The position numbers and the translations under genes were made by a program. From positions 1-50,096 of the IMG/VR virus record IMGVR_UViG_3300044615_001819: a DNA stretch of 50,096 bases; one strand, given 5' to 3'. Below, piece by piece: positions 13,253 through 22,904 of the stretch. The notes beneath the pieces are model-generated. The model saw only the letters and a list, made by a program, of their open reading frames with translations. It was not told the DNA's origin and ran no database searches. This DNA comes from a virus. Positions within the stretch are counted from its first letter, which is position 1. Each line of letters starts with the position of its first letter.

Positions 13253-13294
13253 GAAAGTCCTAGTTTTCCGTGGTCAAAGGGACGGGTTTTACTC

Positions 13295-14251
13295 CTAAAG
13301 ATGAGAATCTTGGTCAGAATCAAAAAAGTCCTTTGCTTCTAAATCGGAGTTAAATGGCTTAACCCATTGGGTAATTTTTTGGCGGATTTCAGTCCCATTA
13401 AGAATCCTGGTATCTTTTTCCATAGCAGAGTCACCAGACTCACCTGTAAAAAATTTACGGGCAGGAACCCAACCAATAAACCCGCCACACATCACAGATG
13501 CGTCGATGGCTACGGCAGTATGCTCTAAAGCTGACCAATGCTTTGAGCTAACTAGACGTAAAAATAGTTTAACATCCTTTTCCACATCCATATTCCCTTC
13601 GTGGTTTAGGTAAGACACTCTCGCACAACGAGAGGCTGACAGAGCAATGAGTAAAAGAGTATTACCTTTGTACAGTTCTCTTTCCTCATGGGTTACATAG
13701 GGCAGATGCAAACCACCATCTGATAGGATATAAGCAGAACATTTGTGGTAAGCCTCAAGCATTAAGCGGGCTACTTTTCTAATCTCTGGCTGGGCTTTTT
13801 CAGAAGTACGAAGTTCAAAAAAGTTGAACCATTGAGTGCCGGTCAGCACCACATCCACCATTTGAAAAGGCTCAGTAAGTCGGTTCACAATTTCTTTATG
13901 AACCCCAAGCAGGTTCAATAAATTAGCCCAAAACCGTTGGGAGTGCATGGAGCAGAACCATACAAGGTCAGCTAATTTAGCCTTTAGACCCGTCAGGGGC
14001 TTACCAGCTTGCATTCCTGACTTATTCGTACCCCATTGGTCAGGGTGATAGGGATTCTCTACTAATTTTCGGTCTTTTTTCTTAATCGGAACAGCCCGAT
14101 TCGACTCGGTATTAGAGGACAAAATACGGTGTTTATTGAGTTGAGCTAAGACAAATCGGGGAATACGAATTTGAAAAGTGGTAATAGTGTCGCCTGTGAT
14201 GGAATTGACACTTTGTTCGATGACCTTAGCGTGGTATTGGGTAGGTTTCAA
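13295..14251 (-). CDS. thyX: Flavin-dependent thymidylate synthase
   Basis: Encodes 318 residues. It makes dTMP from dUMP with FAD and methylene-tetrahydrofolate, supplying phage DNA synthesis. The ThyX signature R-H-R-x7-S appears as K40-H41-R42-x7-S50 (KHRILSSNTES). The later SALEHTA and GFIGWVPARKFF segments correspond to the substrate-binding S-x-x-E-H and the conserved R-K region of the family. At 318 residues it is longer than most ThyX proteins (about 220-260), with extra sequence in the middle. The start is TTG, overlapping the TGA of the sigma gene as TTGA, with AGGAG 7 nt upstream, so translation is coupled. Confidence 0.85.
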   Translation of the reverse strand: MKPTQYHAKVIEQSVNSITGDTITTFQIRIPRFVLAQLNKHRILSSNTESNRAVPIKKKDRKLVENPYHPDQWGTNKSGMQAGKPLTGLKAKLADLVWFCSMHSQRFWANLLNLLGVHKEIVNRLTEPFQMVDVVLTGTQWFNFFELRTSEKAQPEIRKVARLMLEAYHKCSAYILSDGGLHLPYVTHEERELYKGNTLLLIALSASRCARVSYLNHEGNMDVEKDVKLFLRLVSSKHWSALEHTAVAIDASVMCGGFIGWVPARKFFTGESGDSAMEKDTRILNGTEIRQKITQWVKPFNSDLEAKDFFDSDQDSHL

Positions 14252-14775
14252 GAATTTGCTCCTAATTTCTTAATTTTTCTGACTTCTGACTTATAAGTTC
14301 GCAGGGTAAGACCCAGAGTTTTAGCTATTACCTCTTGGGTAAGACCCATTAGACGTTTGCGGACAATTTGCTTTTGGAGGGGGGTGAGTTTTGACCAGAA
14401 GAGGTTCAGGGTCATTTGGTATTCAGTGGAATCGACTAGGGATGCCATATTGTCTAGGGGAAAATCTCGAAGTTGGCATTCCATGACATAGGTTTTGTGC
14501 CGAATAAGGCGGAACCTTTTGCGAATATCCAACCAGCAATAGCTGGTGAGCGTTCCTTTGTTGGGGTTCCAAGTCTTAAGTTTTTCTAGAACCAGACAAA
14601 GACCTTCCTGAAAGTAATCCTCTCCTTTGACTGACGTATCACGCATAGCACGACGGATAGCGGGGATTTGGGATTTAACCAAATTTAGTTTAGACGTTTC
14701 ACAGGCTTGTTGTTCGATGGTTAGATGACAGTATTCCATGACAGAGGTTTTGAATTTTAGACGGCTTAACCCCAC
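14248..14775 (-). CDS. Phage RNA polymerase sigma factor (sigma-70 family)
   Basis: Encodes 175 residues. Residues about 52-95 (DYFQEGLCLVLEKLKTWNPN, then TSYCWLDIRKRFRL) correspond to sigma region 2, which binds core RNA polymerase and the -10. Residues about 128-171 (LTPLQKQIVRKRLMGLTQEV, then AKTLGLTLRTYKSEVRKIKK) are a region 4 helix-turn-helix for the -35. There is no region 1 or 3, as in compact group IV or phage sigma factors. Likely role: redirecting host polymerase to the phage-type GCCCAA elements. The promoter is a strong host type, divergent from the tape-measure element. Start is GTG 14775 or ATG 14739; neither has a clear ribosome-binding site. Confidence 0.8.
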   Translation of the reverse strand: MGLSRLKFKTSVMEYCHLTIEQQACETSKLNLVKSQIPAIRRAMRDTSVKGEDYFQEGLCLVLEKLKTWNPNKGTLTSYCWLDIRKRFRLIRHKTYVMECQLRDFPLDNMASLVDSTEYQMTLNLFWSKLTPLQKQIVRKRLMGLTQEVIAKTLGLTLRTYKSEVRKIKKLGANS

Positions 14776-14876
14776 TCCACAAGCTAACTGCTCGTTTTAC
14801 CCTAGTTAAAGGGGGTTTTAACCCTGATTGATTAAGCTTGGTTCTCACTTAACCAGTTTTTTGTTGGGTTAACCCC

Positions 14877-14905
14877 AGTATAACAGAGAGTAGATTAGGT
14901 GTCAA
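14877..14905 (-). promoter_or_regulatory. Host-type promoter TTGACA-N17-TATACT
   Basis: Minus strand: TTGACA (complement of 14900-14905), 17 nt, TATACT (complement of 14877-14882). Drives the sigma-thyX operon. It leaves a leader of about 100 nt. Confidence 0.8.
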
Positions 14906-14921
14906 GGGGTTTGAGAAAAAA

Positions 14922-14935
14922 TCGCCCAAAGCTAA
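14922..14935 (+). promoter_or_regulatory. Phage-type promoter element before the tape measure
   Basis: TCGCCCAAAGCTAA, 30 bp before the start at 14965 and divergent from the host-type sigma-factor promoter. Confidence 0.7.
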
Positions 14936-14964
14936 GTTAGACCCCGCTTGGAGTATAACTGAGG

Positions 14965-17900
14965 ATGCCAGAACAGCAAGGATACAATGTATCGTCACTA
15001 TTTGTTTCGATAGGATTAGATACAAGTCCAGCAGAAAGAACTTTAAACCAATTTGAGAACTTATTGCAAAGTTCTGTAAATCGGTTAATCTTCACATTTA
15101 CAGAAGACGTATCGCAAAGATTCGCCAGAAGTTTTGAAGGTCTAGGTCGTGGCATTGGTAACTCTGTCCAAAGAAGTCTGAACGAGGCTATGGGGCAAAC
15201 CAAGAGAATTGAGAAAGAAGCCACAGAATCCTTAGCAAATATAAATAAAGCGGCTCAAACAGGTTTAAGTGAAGTATCAAGTGCCACAACTGGGGCTTTA
15301 AGTGAGGTCAACAAAGCCTTAAAAGATTTAGAAGCCAATTCCAAAAAAACCTTAGAAAACACTCAAAAAGAAGTAAAACGACAATTAGACGGTATAAGAA
15401 ATTTAGCGGCATCCTCCAATCTAGACCAAGATAAGGTAATAGGGGCGATGGCCGGTAGTCTTTCTAGGCAACTAAAAGCGATGGACTTTTCGCAAATAGA
15501 GGGGAGTTTACAAGCTATTCAAAGAAAAGCTTTAGATTTAGGGTCTACACTGGAAAAACAGGTAGGAGACATAAGAAATAGCCTAGCCCAACCTGCGGAA
15601 GAATTAGAAAAGGCATTAAATAACTCGTTAAAAAAGACCCAAGAAGCAGTAGGAATAGCTGACAAAGCCTTAGAAGAATCTGGGGTAAAATTTGCTGAAA
15701 AAGTAGGTTCAGCCTACAAACAAGCATCGGAAACTTTTGCTAAAGAAGGAGTAGGTTCAGCAGAGAAAGCGATAAATAGTCTATCAAAAGGTGTAGAATC
15801 CGCAATTAAAGAATATGAGAGAGCGGTAGAAAGTACAGCCAACGATTTGTCTAAAAAAGCGCAACAGTTTCAAGTCTTGGGTACAACTGTGGCCATGGCT
15901 GAAGCCGAAAGACTTTATGCTTTAGCCAATAGTGTTCGTTTAACGTCAGTGAACACCATAGCATCAGTGAGAGAAAGTGCTACCCAAGCAACCCAAAGCA
16001 TATCCAAAGAAATGGGTAAAGCGGGGAGTGAAGCGGGGTCTGCATTCGGAGGTGGATTTGGAGCGGCTTTAGGGGGGGTCGTTGGTGGCCCGGTGGGAAG
16101 TCTTCTAGGTGCGGCAATAGCAGAAGCCCTGGCCAACGGACTTCAGTTAGCTTTAAACTCCAGAATGGAGGTCATTAAAGCTACTCTCGGCGGTTATATG
16201 AACACGGTAGCCCGTGGGATGATGAACTTTGCCGAAGAAGAAAGGCGTATAAACATGGGTTTATATGTTACGGGGAAAAGGGAAGGCTTTGGACAAGATA
16301 GTGAGGAATTTAACACAAAATCTAAGGACGTACAGAGGGCAGTTACCTTGACTGCATCTGACCTGTCTTATGGACGGGTAGAAATTGCGGAACTATTCAA
16401 ACAATTGGTAAAAGCCGGGTTTAATTATAATGAGATTATAGGTGGAACAACCCCCGAAGAAATGAGACGGGGGGCATTGTATCAAACTGCTGGTTTAGGG
16501 GAAGCAGTAGAGTTACCAGGAGACCAATTAGATGAAACCAGCATCTTAGTAAAACAATTTAAAATGGCATTCCCTGAAAATAGTATAAAAACTATTGTTA
16601 GAGAAATCGCCGCATTGGGACTGTCCACTCCTGCCCAATTTGATAGATTTAAATATGCAACTCAGGATTCGCTATCTGCGGCGGCCGTAGCTGGAATCCC
16701 GATGAGAGATGTGATGCAAGGGTTTGCAACGATGTTTAACTTAAGTACCCCTGAAGTAGCGGGTACAATGTTAAAAACCATCTACAACGGTATAAGTGGG
16801 GGTAATGTAAACCGCCAGATGTACGGGGTAGTGTCCAAGTATTATCAGGGAGAGGATGGGCAAGGAGATTTACTAACAGCATTAAGAAATCCTGGAGACT
16901 TTGCCGCAGAATTTGCTAGATTAGACACTGTGATGGATTCAATCCTGAAAAAGGGTGAGGCAGTGGGAATTGCGGGGATGGAGAATGTAACAGGAGACTA
17001 TTACAAAAGTCTAGGGTTACAAGAACAAGCAGATATGAGGGCTAGAGGGGTATCTAATCTGTTCGGTGGTGGAGACACCTTCCAAATTGGTTATAGAAAC
17101 TTAACTCTTGAAGGACGTGAAAAAGCAGAAGAACAAAAACGAGAGTTTGCCAACTTTAATAATGAGAAAGACGGGGAATTACTACCCGACTTCATTCGAC
17201 TGCGCCAAAAGGGATTAAAGGGGGCAATGGAGTTAATCGAATCCACCAAAGAAAACGTGGAATCGTTTGCCGCTAAATTGGCTCCTGGTTTTACTCAAAT
17301 GGTGCTATTTTTCAACAAAGTAGCCAACGAGTTAACTGCTGGTATGGAGAAGTTTTCCGGGCCACTGGAGAGAATATCTGAAAAATTAGGCGAAGTATTT
17401 GGCAATCTATCAGAGAATAAACTCATTGATAAATTTGTGGATGGAATTTCCAGTACAATGGGTAATGTTGGTAGAATCTTTGAGAACTGGTTAAACTCAG
17501 CAATAGAATTTGTATCTAAAGGGGAAAACGTAGATACAGTATTTTTAAATCTTAACAATCTGTTATCGGATTTTGCGGGGTTAATGCAAAACCTAGCAGT
17601 AGCATTTAAGTCATTTCTACCTTTGATAAACGAAGCCACTGGTGCATTATCTAAAGCGGGGGTAGAGTCCGAAGTAAGACAAGTTTCAGAAGAACTAAAA
17701 ATCAGGGGAGTAGGAGAGGTTAGTGAAAGAGTATTTAACTATGGGAGTCAAGTAGGCAATGTAGAGGGAATTAAAATTACAAACTCCGAGGCACTAGGGA
17801 CAGTATCGGAGGAAGAAGCTAAACAAATAGCAAAATCCATTAAGGGTAAAAGCTCTACTGCCACACAAAGTTATATAAGAACTGGGAGAGAACGGTCTCA

Positions 17901-20900
17901 TGCTGGAATGTTTGGGGCAGTAACAGCCCCAGAAAGTTTTGCGGATGTGGATGAATCTACCAGTGTTGGGTTAATCCAACAAGGAATGAAAAGGGTAGAA
18001 GCTAACGGTAGAACCTACTATATAACCGGAGGTACAGGGGAGGGTCAGAGTCAGTTTTACGAATTAATAGATGGTGATTTTAGAAAGGCCACAGGAACAA
18101 TCGACTCAGACCCTAAAACCCGTGAAAATCTGATAGAAACTCTAATGCCTAGGGAGGGGAATAATCCCCCCCCAATGGATTTATCAACGGCTGGTATGGG
18201 GTCATTCCTAAATCCTAAAATACTGGCAGAAATCGCTAAGGAAAATGGGAATCTTAAAAACCGTCAAGCCGCCACATTAGAAGCCCAACAATCAAGAGTT
18301 CGGGACTTATTTGGTAATAATGCAGTTTTTGATGAGAAAACAGGGAAAGTAAGAGAACAGGATAGTGAGGGTAACAGAGCAGATTTATCTTCTAGTAGTT
18401 TCGGTACAGAGGCATTATCCAAAACCCCTGAACGTCTGAATGCCTTAATCCGTACTGGGGCAGGTCTAGAGGGAAGTTCTGCGGAGCAAGCCCTAAGAGA
18501 AACGGCAAGCAGAAGCAAAATCACCAATCTACAAACAATTACTGGTCTATCTTCTGGTAAAACCAAAGGTAAAGAGGGGGAAGCCTTCTTATTAAGTCAA
18601 GCAGATGTCTTAGAAACGGTAAGGAGAAATGAGAAAGAAGGGGCGGACATAGCCAAAACTGCTTCGGAGTTAACACAAGACACAACCAAAGAATTAGAGG
18701 AAGCCCTACGGAAAAAGGGACAATTAAAACCTGCGTGGGATAGAATTAAGAAACAGATTGAGTCTGGAGAAATTGTAGGGGACAGCACAACGTTCCTAGA
18801 ACAATTTATCACAAAAGCCCGTGAAAAGGTAAGCGACAATAAAACCCCGTTTGCCGAAAGAAATGCAATGAATGAGAATTTAATTGCATTGACTAAAGAT
18901 TTAAACACGGATAAACCAAAACCTTTAGAAAAACCTGGGGCAGTTAAAGAAGGTGTTCCTGCTGACCTAGAAAAGTACCGTCGTCTTATTGACGATATGA
19001 ACCGGAGCAGAATTGAGCAAGAAAACCAGATTCTCCAACTAAGGCAAAAATCTTTAGAATTGGAGCGTCAATCTTTTGTGTTGGCTACGGCATTTAAAGG
19101 ACAAGTAAATGCTAATTTGGAGCAATTCTTTGGTATCTTAAGTCAGGCAGAAAATACCCTGTTAGGGAATCAGACAAAACTAAGACAAATAGACCAATTC
19201 TTTGTTGACCGTCGGAACAATCTTGCTAATCAGTTTAAAGATGTAAACCCGCAGGTAGGTGGGGGCATCCAGGACAACTATGAGGGTACGGGGCAACCAG
19301 TATTTGTACCTAAAGCATCCCCTGATAAAAATGTTAATGCACTATCTAAAGACTTGATAAAAGGGCAATTAGATGCTATCAAAGAGAAACAGAATGAAAG
19401 GGCTGAGATTGCTAAACAGAATGAGCTAATTCAGCGTAATCTTACCCAACAAATAAGAAATGCTGTAGCCCAAACGTTCCAACAAGCCACAAACACAGCA
19501 ACTGGGTTAGCCTCATCTTTCGGGGGTAACAGTGAGTTTATGGTAAAAACCACTCAACTCTTTGATGGGGTAAGAACTCAAGGGGTACAATTAGCTCAAC
19601 AAATACAAGCCTTAAAAGTTATTCAACAGACAAATCCTAGTGGTTTTGGGGCGCAGGATGCTAAAGCCCTCTCAGGATTAGAAGGTGTATTTAAGCAAAT
19701 TCCCAGGATGCTGAAGGAAGCGTTAGGAGACGCACTTGCTTCCCTACTCCGTCAGGTAAATACTTTCTTCCAAGACCTATCAGAACGGTCTAGACAAAGA
19801 AGTAATGAATTGATGGGTATGGTGATGCCTGGTGGAGCTTCTTCGGGTTTATTGACGATTGTGGGGGACTTACAAAATAGTCTGTTCAAAAATCAACAAG
19901 AGAGTTTAGAACTACAACAAGAATCTTCACAGATAAGAAGACAAGTAGAGCTAAACCGTTCACTGGGGGCTGTGTTCCCTGACCAATTCTTTGCCCAAAA
20001 AGTATCGATGGGTGAGGCATCTATAGGTGTGAATGATGCAAAAAGAGGGGGGTTAGAGTTAGAAGCTAAAAATCTCCTAGAGACTTCCAAAATTAAAGCC
20101 AATATAACCTACTTCAACAGCTTTATTGAGTTATTTCAAGGAGCTAGAGGTCTTAGCAGAGGATTCAGTAGTGTCTCAGATGCTGTAACAGAAGTAGAGC
20201 AAAGACGAGAAGCAATTACTAAATCTATCTTCGACTTAGAAACTCAAATACAGCTAATGGAATCTCAACTTGAGACCATGAATAGTGTATTTGGTTCTCT
20301 GAGTTTAGTTGACCGTGAGAGACTAGAAGAAGGTAAGAAATATTTAGAGCAACAAAAACAAGCCACAATAGCCCTTCAAAAAATCAATGATGCACTAAGA
20401 GGGGAATTAGGGAAATTGGCAATAGCTAAAGTCCAAGAGGATGCTAGGGGTAATGCTCAAAGTGCATTGATGGAATCTAATTCTGCCCGGTCACAAATTC
20501 TCGGAATGTCAGATTCCCGGTCTACTCGTAGGGAAGCCGCTTCTATAGATTTAGAAAATTCCCGTATTGATGCAATAAAAAGAGTAACAGAAGCTACTCT
20601 CAAAAGTGCTGAAGAAAGAGCTAATATAGTTGCAGAATTAGCCAACATGGACTCAAATGCGGCTAAGGGTATGTATAACACACCTGAAGCTCAAGCGGAA
20701 ATAGCTAGAAAATATGTTGAGTACCAATCTCGACTCATAGCAATAGACAATGAAGTTGGGAATGCCCGTGTGATGGCGTACAACAACTTAAAAGTCCAAG
20801 TTGAAAAATCTGCCTTAGAGTTGGATGAAGGCTATCGTGCAAACGTTCAAATAGCCAATACTGTTGATGGGGCTTTCTCCAATCTTTATGATATTCTCAC

Positions 20901-22803
20901 CGACTCCAGTAAATCTTTTGCTGATAGAATGAGAGATTTTTCCCAGAGTTTAATCAAAGACTTTGGACGGATAGGTTGGGAACAATTGAGGGATGTGATT
21001 GTATCCCCCTTCAAGGATATGCTAACTAAAAGAGACACATCTGGGATATTAAACCCAAGTATGCCTGATTTTAGTAGGGTGGGGGCTAATTTAAACTTCC
21101 AGTCCGCCGCAATGTCCAACCCTGACGACCCGAAATCGAAGGAAAAACTCAGAGAGCAAATTTTAGCTGTAGATGCCCAACAACAAACAGCATTAAAAGA
21201 GTTAAACGAGAGAATGCGTCGTCAAATAGTTTCCTCTGCCAACATAGATGATGCGGGCAAAGCGGCTTCTACGATGTATTCAACTTTGGCCAAGGAAATT
21301 GCTAACAACACTAAGGACGCTGAATTATCTAAATTAATCTCAATAGGTTCTGCGAATGGTCAAGAAGGTATGGCAACAAATATTGCCTTACAAACTTCCA
21401 TTCAAGAAAACATCAAAAACACGCTGTTGCAAAGTCAGACTACACTGAAAGAGATTTTAGTTAAGTTAAGCTCTAATACTGTACAAAACCCAACAGCTAA
21501 TCCTCAATATTCTTCAACCGCTAACACCCAGTATCCTAGTAACTTTGGTGCTGAGATTCTACCCCCGCCTCCTAACGTAAAACCTGGTACAAAGCCCCAA
21601 ACTGGCTCCCAGTCTAATGTTTTACCTGCTCCCCCCAGTGTTGGGCAAACTCCGGTTAAACCCCAACCTAAACCTAAACCAGTTGTCAATGAACAAGCAG
21701 TAGATTACCAATTGAATAACAACCCTGCCAACGCAGAGTTTAATCGTTTGTTCAAAGAGAGAAAGAGACAAGGATTGACAGGGGGAACCCTAGAGAGAAC
21801 TGGGAAACCAGAAGTACCACAACCGCTTAAGGATGAGGACACCCGGAGGATTCTGGATGACCAGTTAAGAAGGGGGATGTTTAAAAATGAGAAGAATCGC
21901 ACTCGTAGAAATCTACAGAATCAGTTAAGAAGTTCTACCCCTAATGAAACTCTTGTTTCAGGGTTAATGGGGGATATGCCGGTAGATTGGTTTGGGGCTT
22001 CAACCCCCACTTCTAACTTCCAATCCCTAACTAATCTCCAAATGGGTACAGGATTAGACCGACTTATCCTTGACAATCTTCAAACGGGTTCAGGATTAAA
22101 CCCTGGCAATTTCTTAATGGGTTTAGGGCTACAACAAGGGCAAGGGCAAGGATTTGGTGCTACCCCAGCTTTCTCATTGGAAAATTTAGATATGCTCAGT
22201 GTCGCCTCCCAACAAGGGGGTGGAGGTTGGTTATCTAAATTTCTAGGGGGAATGGGGGGTATGAACTGGATGAGCATGGGTATGATGGCATTACCCTTTA
22301 TCATGTCCCTATTTAATTCTGGGAAGCGTAAAAGATACAACTCCGGAGGGGTTGTCCCCGGTGCTGGTACTACCGATACTGTACCTGCCATGTTAACTCC
22401 TGGTGAGGGGATTTTAACCAACGCTGGTATGTCCAGAATTGGTGGTGAGAAAAATCTTTATGCCTTGAACTCTGGCAGTCTGAAAATGGGGGCGATTCAA
22501 CCCCCCAAAAACTTAGGGATGCCCAATCTACCTACCGCAGAAGCCAACAAGAGTAAGAGTGCAATACCCGTTCCAGTTAAAACGGAGGCTGAAAAAACGA
22601 TAGCCCAATATATGGGTGGTAATGAGGAATACAGCTTACCACCAATTGAACTATCGTACACCAGCACTACCATAGCTGGTCAAAATTATGTTACCGAACA
22701 AATGTTCAAGTCGGCCATTGAGCAATCAGTGGAACGGGCTAAAATGGAAGTTTTCGGTACATTAAAAAATTCCCCCAACACTAGGCGTAAATTGGGGCTT
22801 TGA
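14965..22803 (+). CDS. Tail tape measure protein
   Basis: Encodes 2612 residues, the longest gene in the window. It sets tail length and is ejected with the DNA; at about 0.15 nm per residue the predicted tail is close to 390 nm. The N-terminal 350 residues are helical repeats of Ala, Lys and Glu. A Gly/Ala-rich hydrophobic section (AFGGGFGAALGGVVGGPVGS, near residue 360) could insert in membrane. Long coiled-coil blocks follow (about 1340-1900). The C-terminus contains the common tape-measure motif GGVVPGAGTTDTVPAMLTPG near residue 2460. A phage-type promoter precedes it. No lysozyme or peptidase domain was recognised inside it. Confidence 0.93.
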   Translation: MPEQQGYNVSSLFVSIGLDTSPAERTLNQFENLLQSSVNRLIFTFTEDVSQRFARSFEGLGRGIGNSVQRSLNEAMGQTKRIEKEATESLANINKAAQTGLSEVSSATTGALSEVNKALKDLEANSKKTLENTQKEVKRQLDGIRNLAASSNLDQDKVIGAMAGSLSRQLKAMDFSQIEGSLQAIQRKALDLGSTLEKQVGDIRNSLAQPAEELEKALNNSLKKTQEAVGIADKALEESGVKFAEKVGSAYKQASETFAKEGVGSAEKAINSLSKGVESAIKEYERAVESTANDLSKKAQQFQVLGTTVAMAEAERLYALANSVRLTSVNTIASVRESATQATQSISKEMGKAGSEAGSAFGGGFGAALGGVVGGPVGSLLGAAIAEALANGLQLALNSRMEVIKATLGGYMNTVARGMMNFAEEERRINMGLYVTGKREGFGQDSEEFNTKSKDVQRAVTLTASDLSYGRVEIAELFKQLVKAGFNYNEIIGGTTPEEMRRGALYQTAGLGEAVELPGDQLDETSILVKQFKMAFPENSIKTIVREIAALGLSTPAQFDRFKYATQDSLSAAAVAGIPMRDVMQGFATMFNLSTPEVAGTMLKTIYNGISGGNVNRQMYGVVSKYYQGEDGQGDLLTALRNPGDFAAEFARLDTVMDSILKKGEAVGIAGMENVTGDYYKSLGLQEQADMRARGVSNLFGGGDTFQIGYRNLTLEGREKAEEQKREFANFNNEKDGELLPDFIRLRQKGLKGAMELIESTKENVESFAAKLAPGFTQMVLFFNKVANELTAGMEKFSGPLERISEKLGEVFGNLSENKLIDKFVDGISSTMGNVGRIFENWLNSAIEFVSKGENVDTVFLNLNNLLSDFAGLMQNLAVAFKSFLPLINEATGALSKAGVESEVRQVSEELKIRGVGEVSERVFNYGSQVGNVEGIKITNSEALGTVSEEEAKQIAKSIKGKSSTATQSYIRTGRERSHAGMFGAVTAPESFADVDESTSVGLIQQGMKRVEANGRTYYITGGTGEGQSQFYELIDGDFRKATGTIDSDPKTRENLIETLMPREGNNPPPMDLSTAGMGSFLNPKILAEIAKENGNLKNRQAATLEAQQSRVRDLFGNNAVFDEKTGKVREQDSEGNRADLSSSSFGTEALSKTPERLNALIRTGAGLEGSSAEQALRETASRSKITNLQTITGLSSGKTKGKEGEAFLLSQADVLETVRRNEKEGADIAKTASELTQDTTKELEEALRKKGQLKPAWDRIKKQIESGEIVGDSTTFLEQFITKAREKVSDNKTPFAERNAMNENLIALTKDLNTDKPKPLEKPGAVKEGVPADLEKYRRLIDDMNRSRIEQENQILQLRQKSLELERQSFVLATAFKGQVNANLEQFFGILSQAENTLLGNQTKLRQIDQFFVDRRNNLANQFKDVNPQVGGGIQDNYEGTGQPVFVPKASPDKNVNALSKDLIKGQLDAIKEKQNERAEIAKQNELIQRNLTQQIRNAVAQTFQQATNTATGLASSFGGNSEFMVKTTQLFDGVRTQGVQLAQQIQALKVIQQTNPSGFGAQDAKALSGLEGVFKQIPRMLKEALGDALASLLRQVNTFFQDLSERSRQRSNELMGMVMPGGASSGLLTIVGDLQNSLFKNQQESLELQQESSQIRRQVELNRSLGAVFPDQFFAQKVSMGEASIGVNDAKRGGLELEAKNLLETSKIKANITYFNSFIELFQGARGLSRGFSSVSDAVTEVEQRREAITKSIFDLETQIQLMESQLETMNSVFGSLSLVDRERLEEGKKYLEQQKQATIALQKINDALRGELGKLAIAKVQEDARGNAQSALMESNSARSQILGMSDSRSTRREAASIDLENSRIDAIKRVTEATLKSAEERANIVAELANMDSNAAKGMYNTPEAQAEIARKYVEYQSRLIAIDNEVGNARVMAYNNLKVQVEKSALELDEGYRANVQIANTVDGAFSNLYDILTDSSKSFADRMRDFSQSLIKDFGRIGWEQLRDVIVSPFKDMLTKRDTSGILNPSMPDFSRVGANLNFQSAAMSNPDDPKSKEKLREQILAVDAQQQTALKELNERMRRQIVSSANIDDAGKAASTMYSTLAKEIANNTKDAELSKLISIGSANGQEGMATNIALQTSIQENIKNTLLQSQTTLKEILVKLSSNTVQNPTANPQYSSTANTQYPSNFGAEILPPPPNVKPGTKPQTGSQSNVLPAPPSVGQTPVKPQPKPKPVVNEQAVDYQLNNNPANAEFNRLFKERKRQGLTGGTLERTGKPEVPQPLKDEDTRRILDDQLRRGMFKNEKNRTRRNLQNQLRSSTPNETLVSGLMGDMPVDWFGASTPTSNFQSLTNLQMGTGLDRLILDNLQTGSGLNPGNFLMGLGLQQGQGQGFGATPAFSLENLDMLSVASQQGGGGWLSKFLGGMGGMNWMSMGMMALPFIMSLFNSGKRKRYNSGGVVPGAGTTDTVPAMLTPGEGILTNAGMSRIGGEKNLYALNSGSLKMGAIQPPKNLGMPNLPTAEANKSKSAIPVPVKTEAEKTIAQYMGGNEEYSLPPIELSYTSTTIAGQNYVTEQMFKSAIEQSVERAKMEVFGTLKNSPNTRRKLGL

Positions 22804-22869
22804 CCAGGTTTAGGGGTTTAATTGAAATTCCCTAACAGAATCTTTCTTCGTCTCTTAAGTCAAACTGTA

Positions 22870-22882
22870 TCGCTCAAACTAA
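22870..22882 (+). promoter_or_regulatory. Phage-type promoter element (TCGCTCAAACTAA)
   Basis: CTCAA variant, 22 bp before the start at 22905, between the tape measure and the first gpM-like gene. Confidence 0.65.
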
Positions 22883-22904
22883 AAGAAACCTGCCTTAATT
22901 TCGG

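Noticed and set aside
14248-14775. Protein read as a plain HTH repressor rather than sigma factor
   Set aside because: Both a region 2-like segment (DYFQEGL ... WNPN ... WLDIRKRFR) and a region 4-like HTH are present in the correct order and distance.
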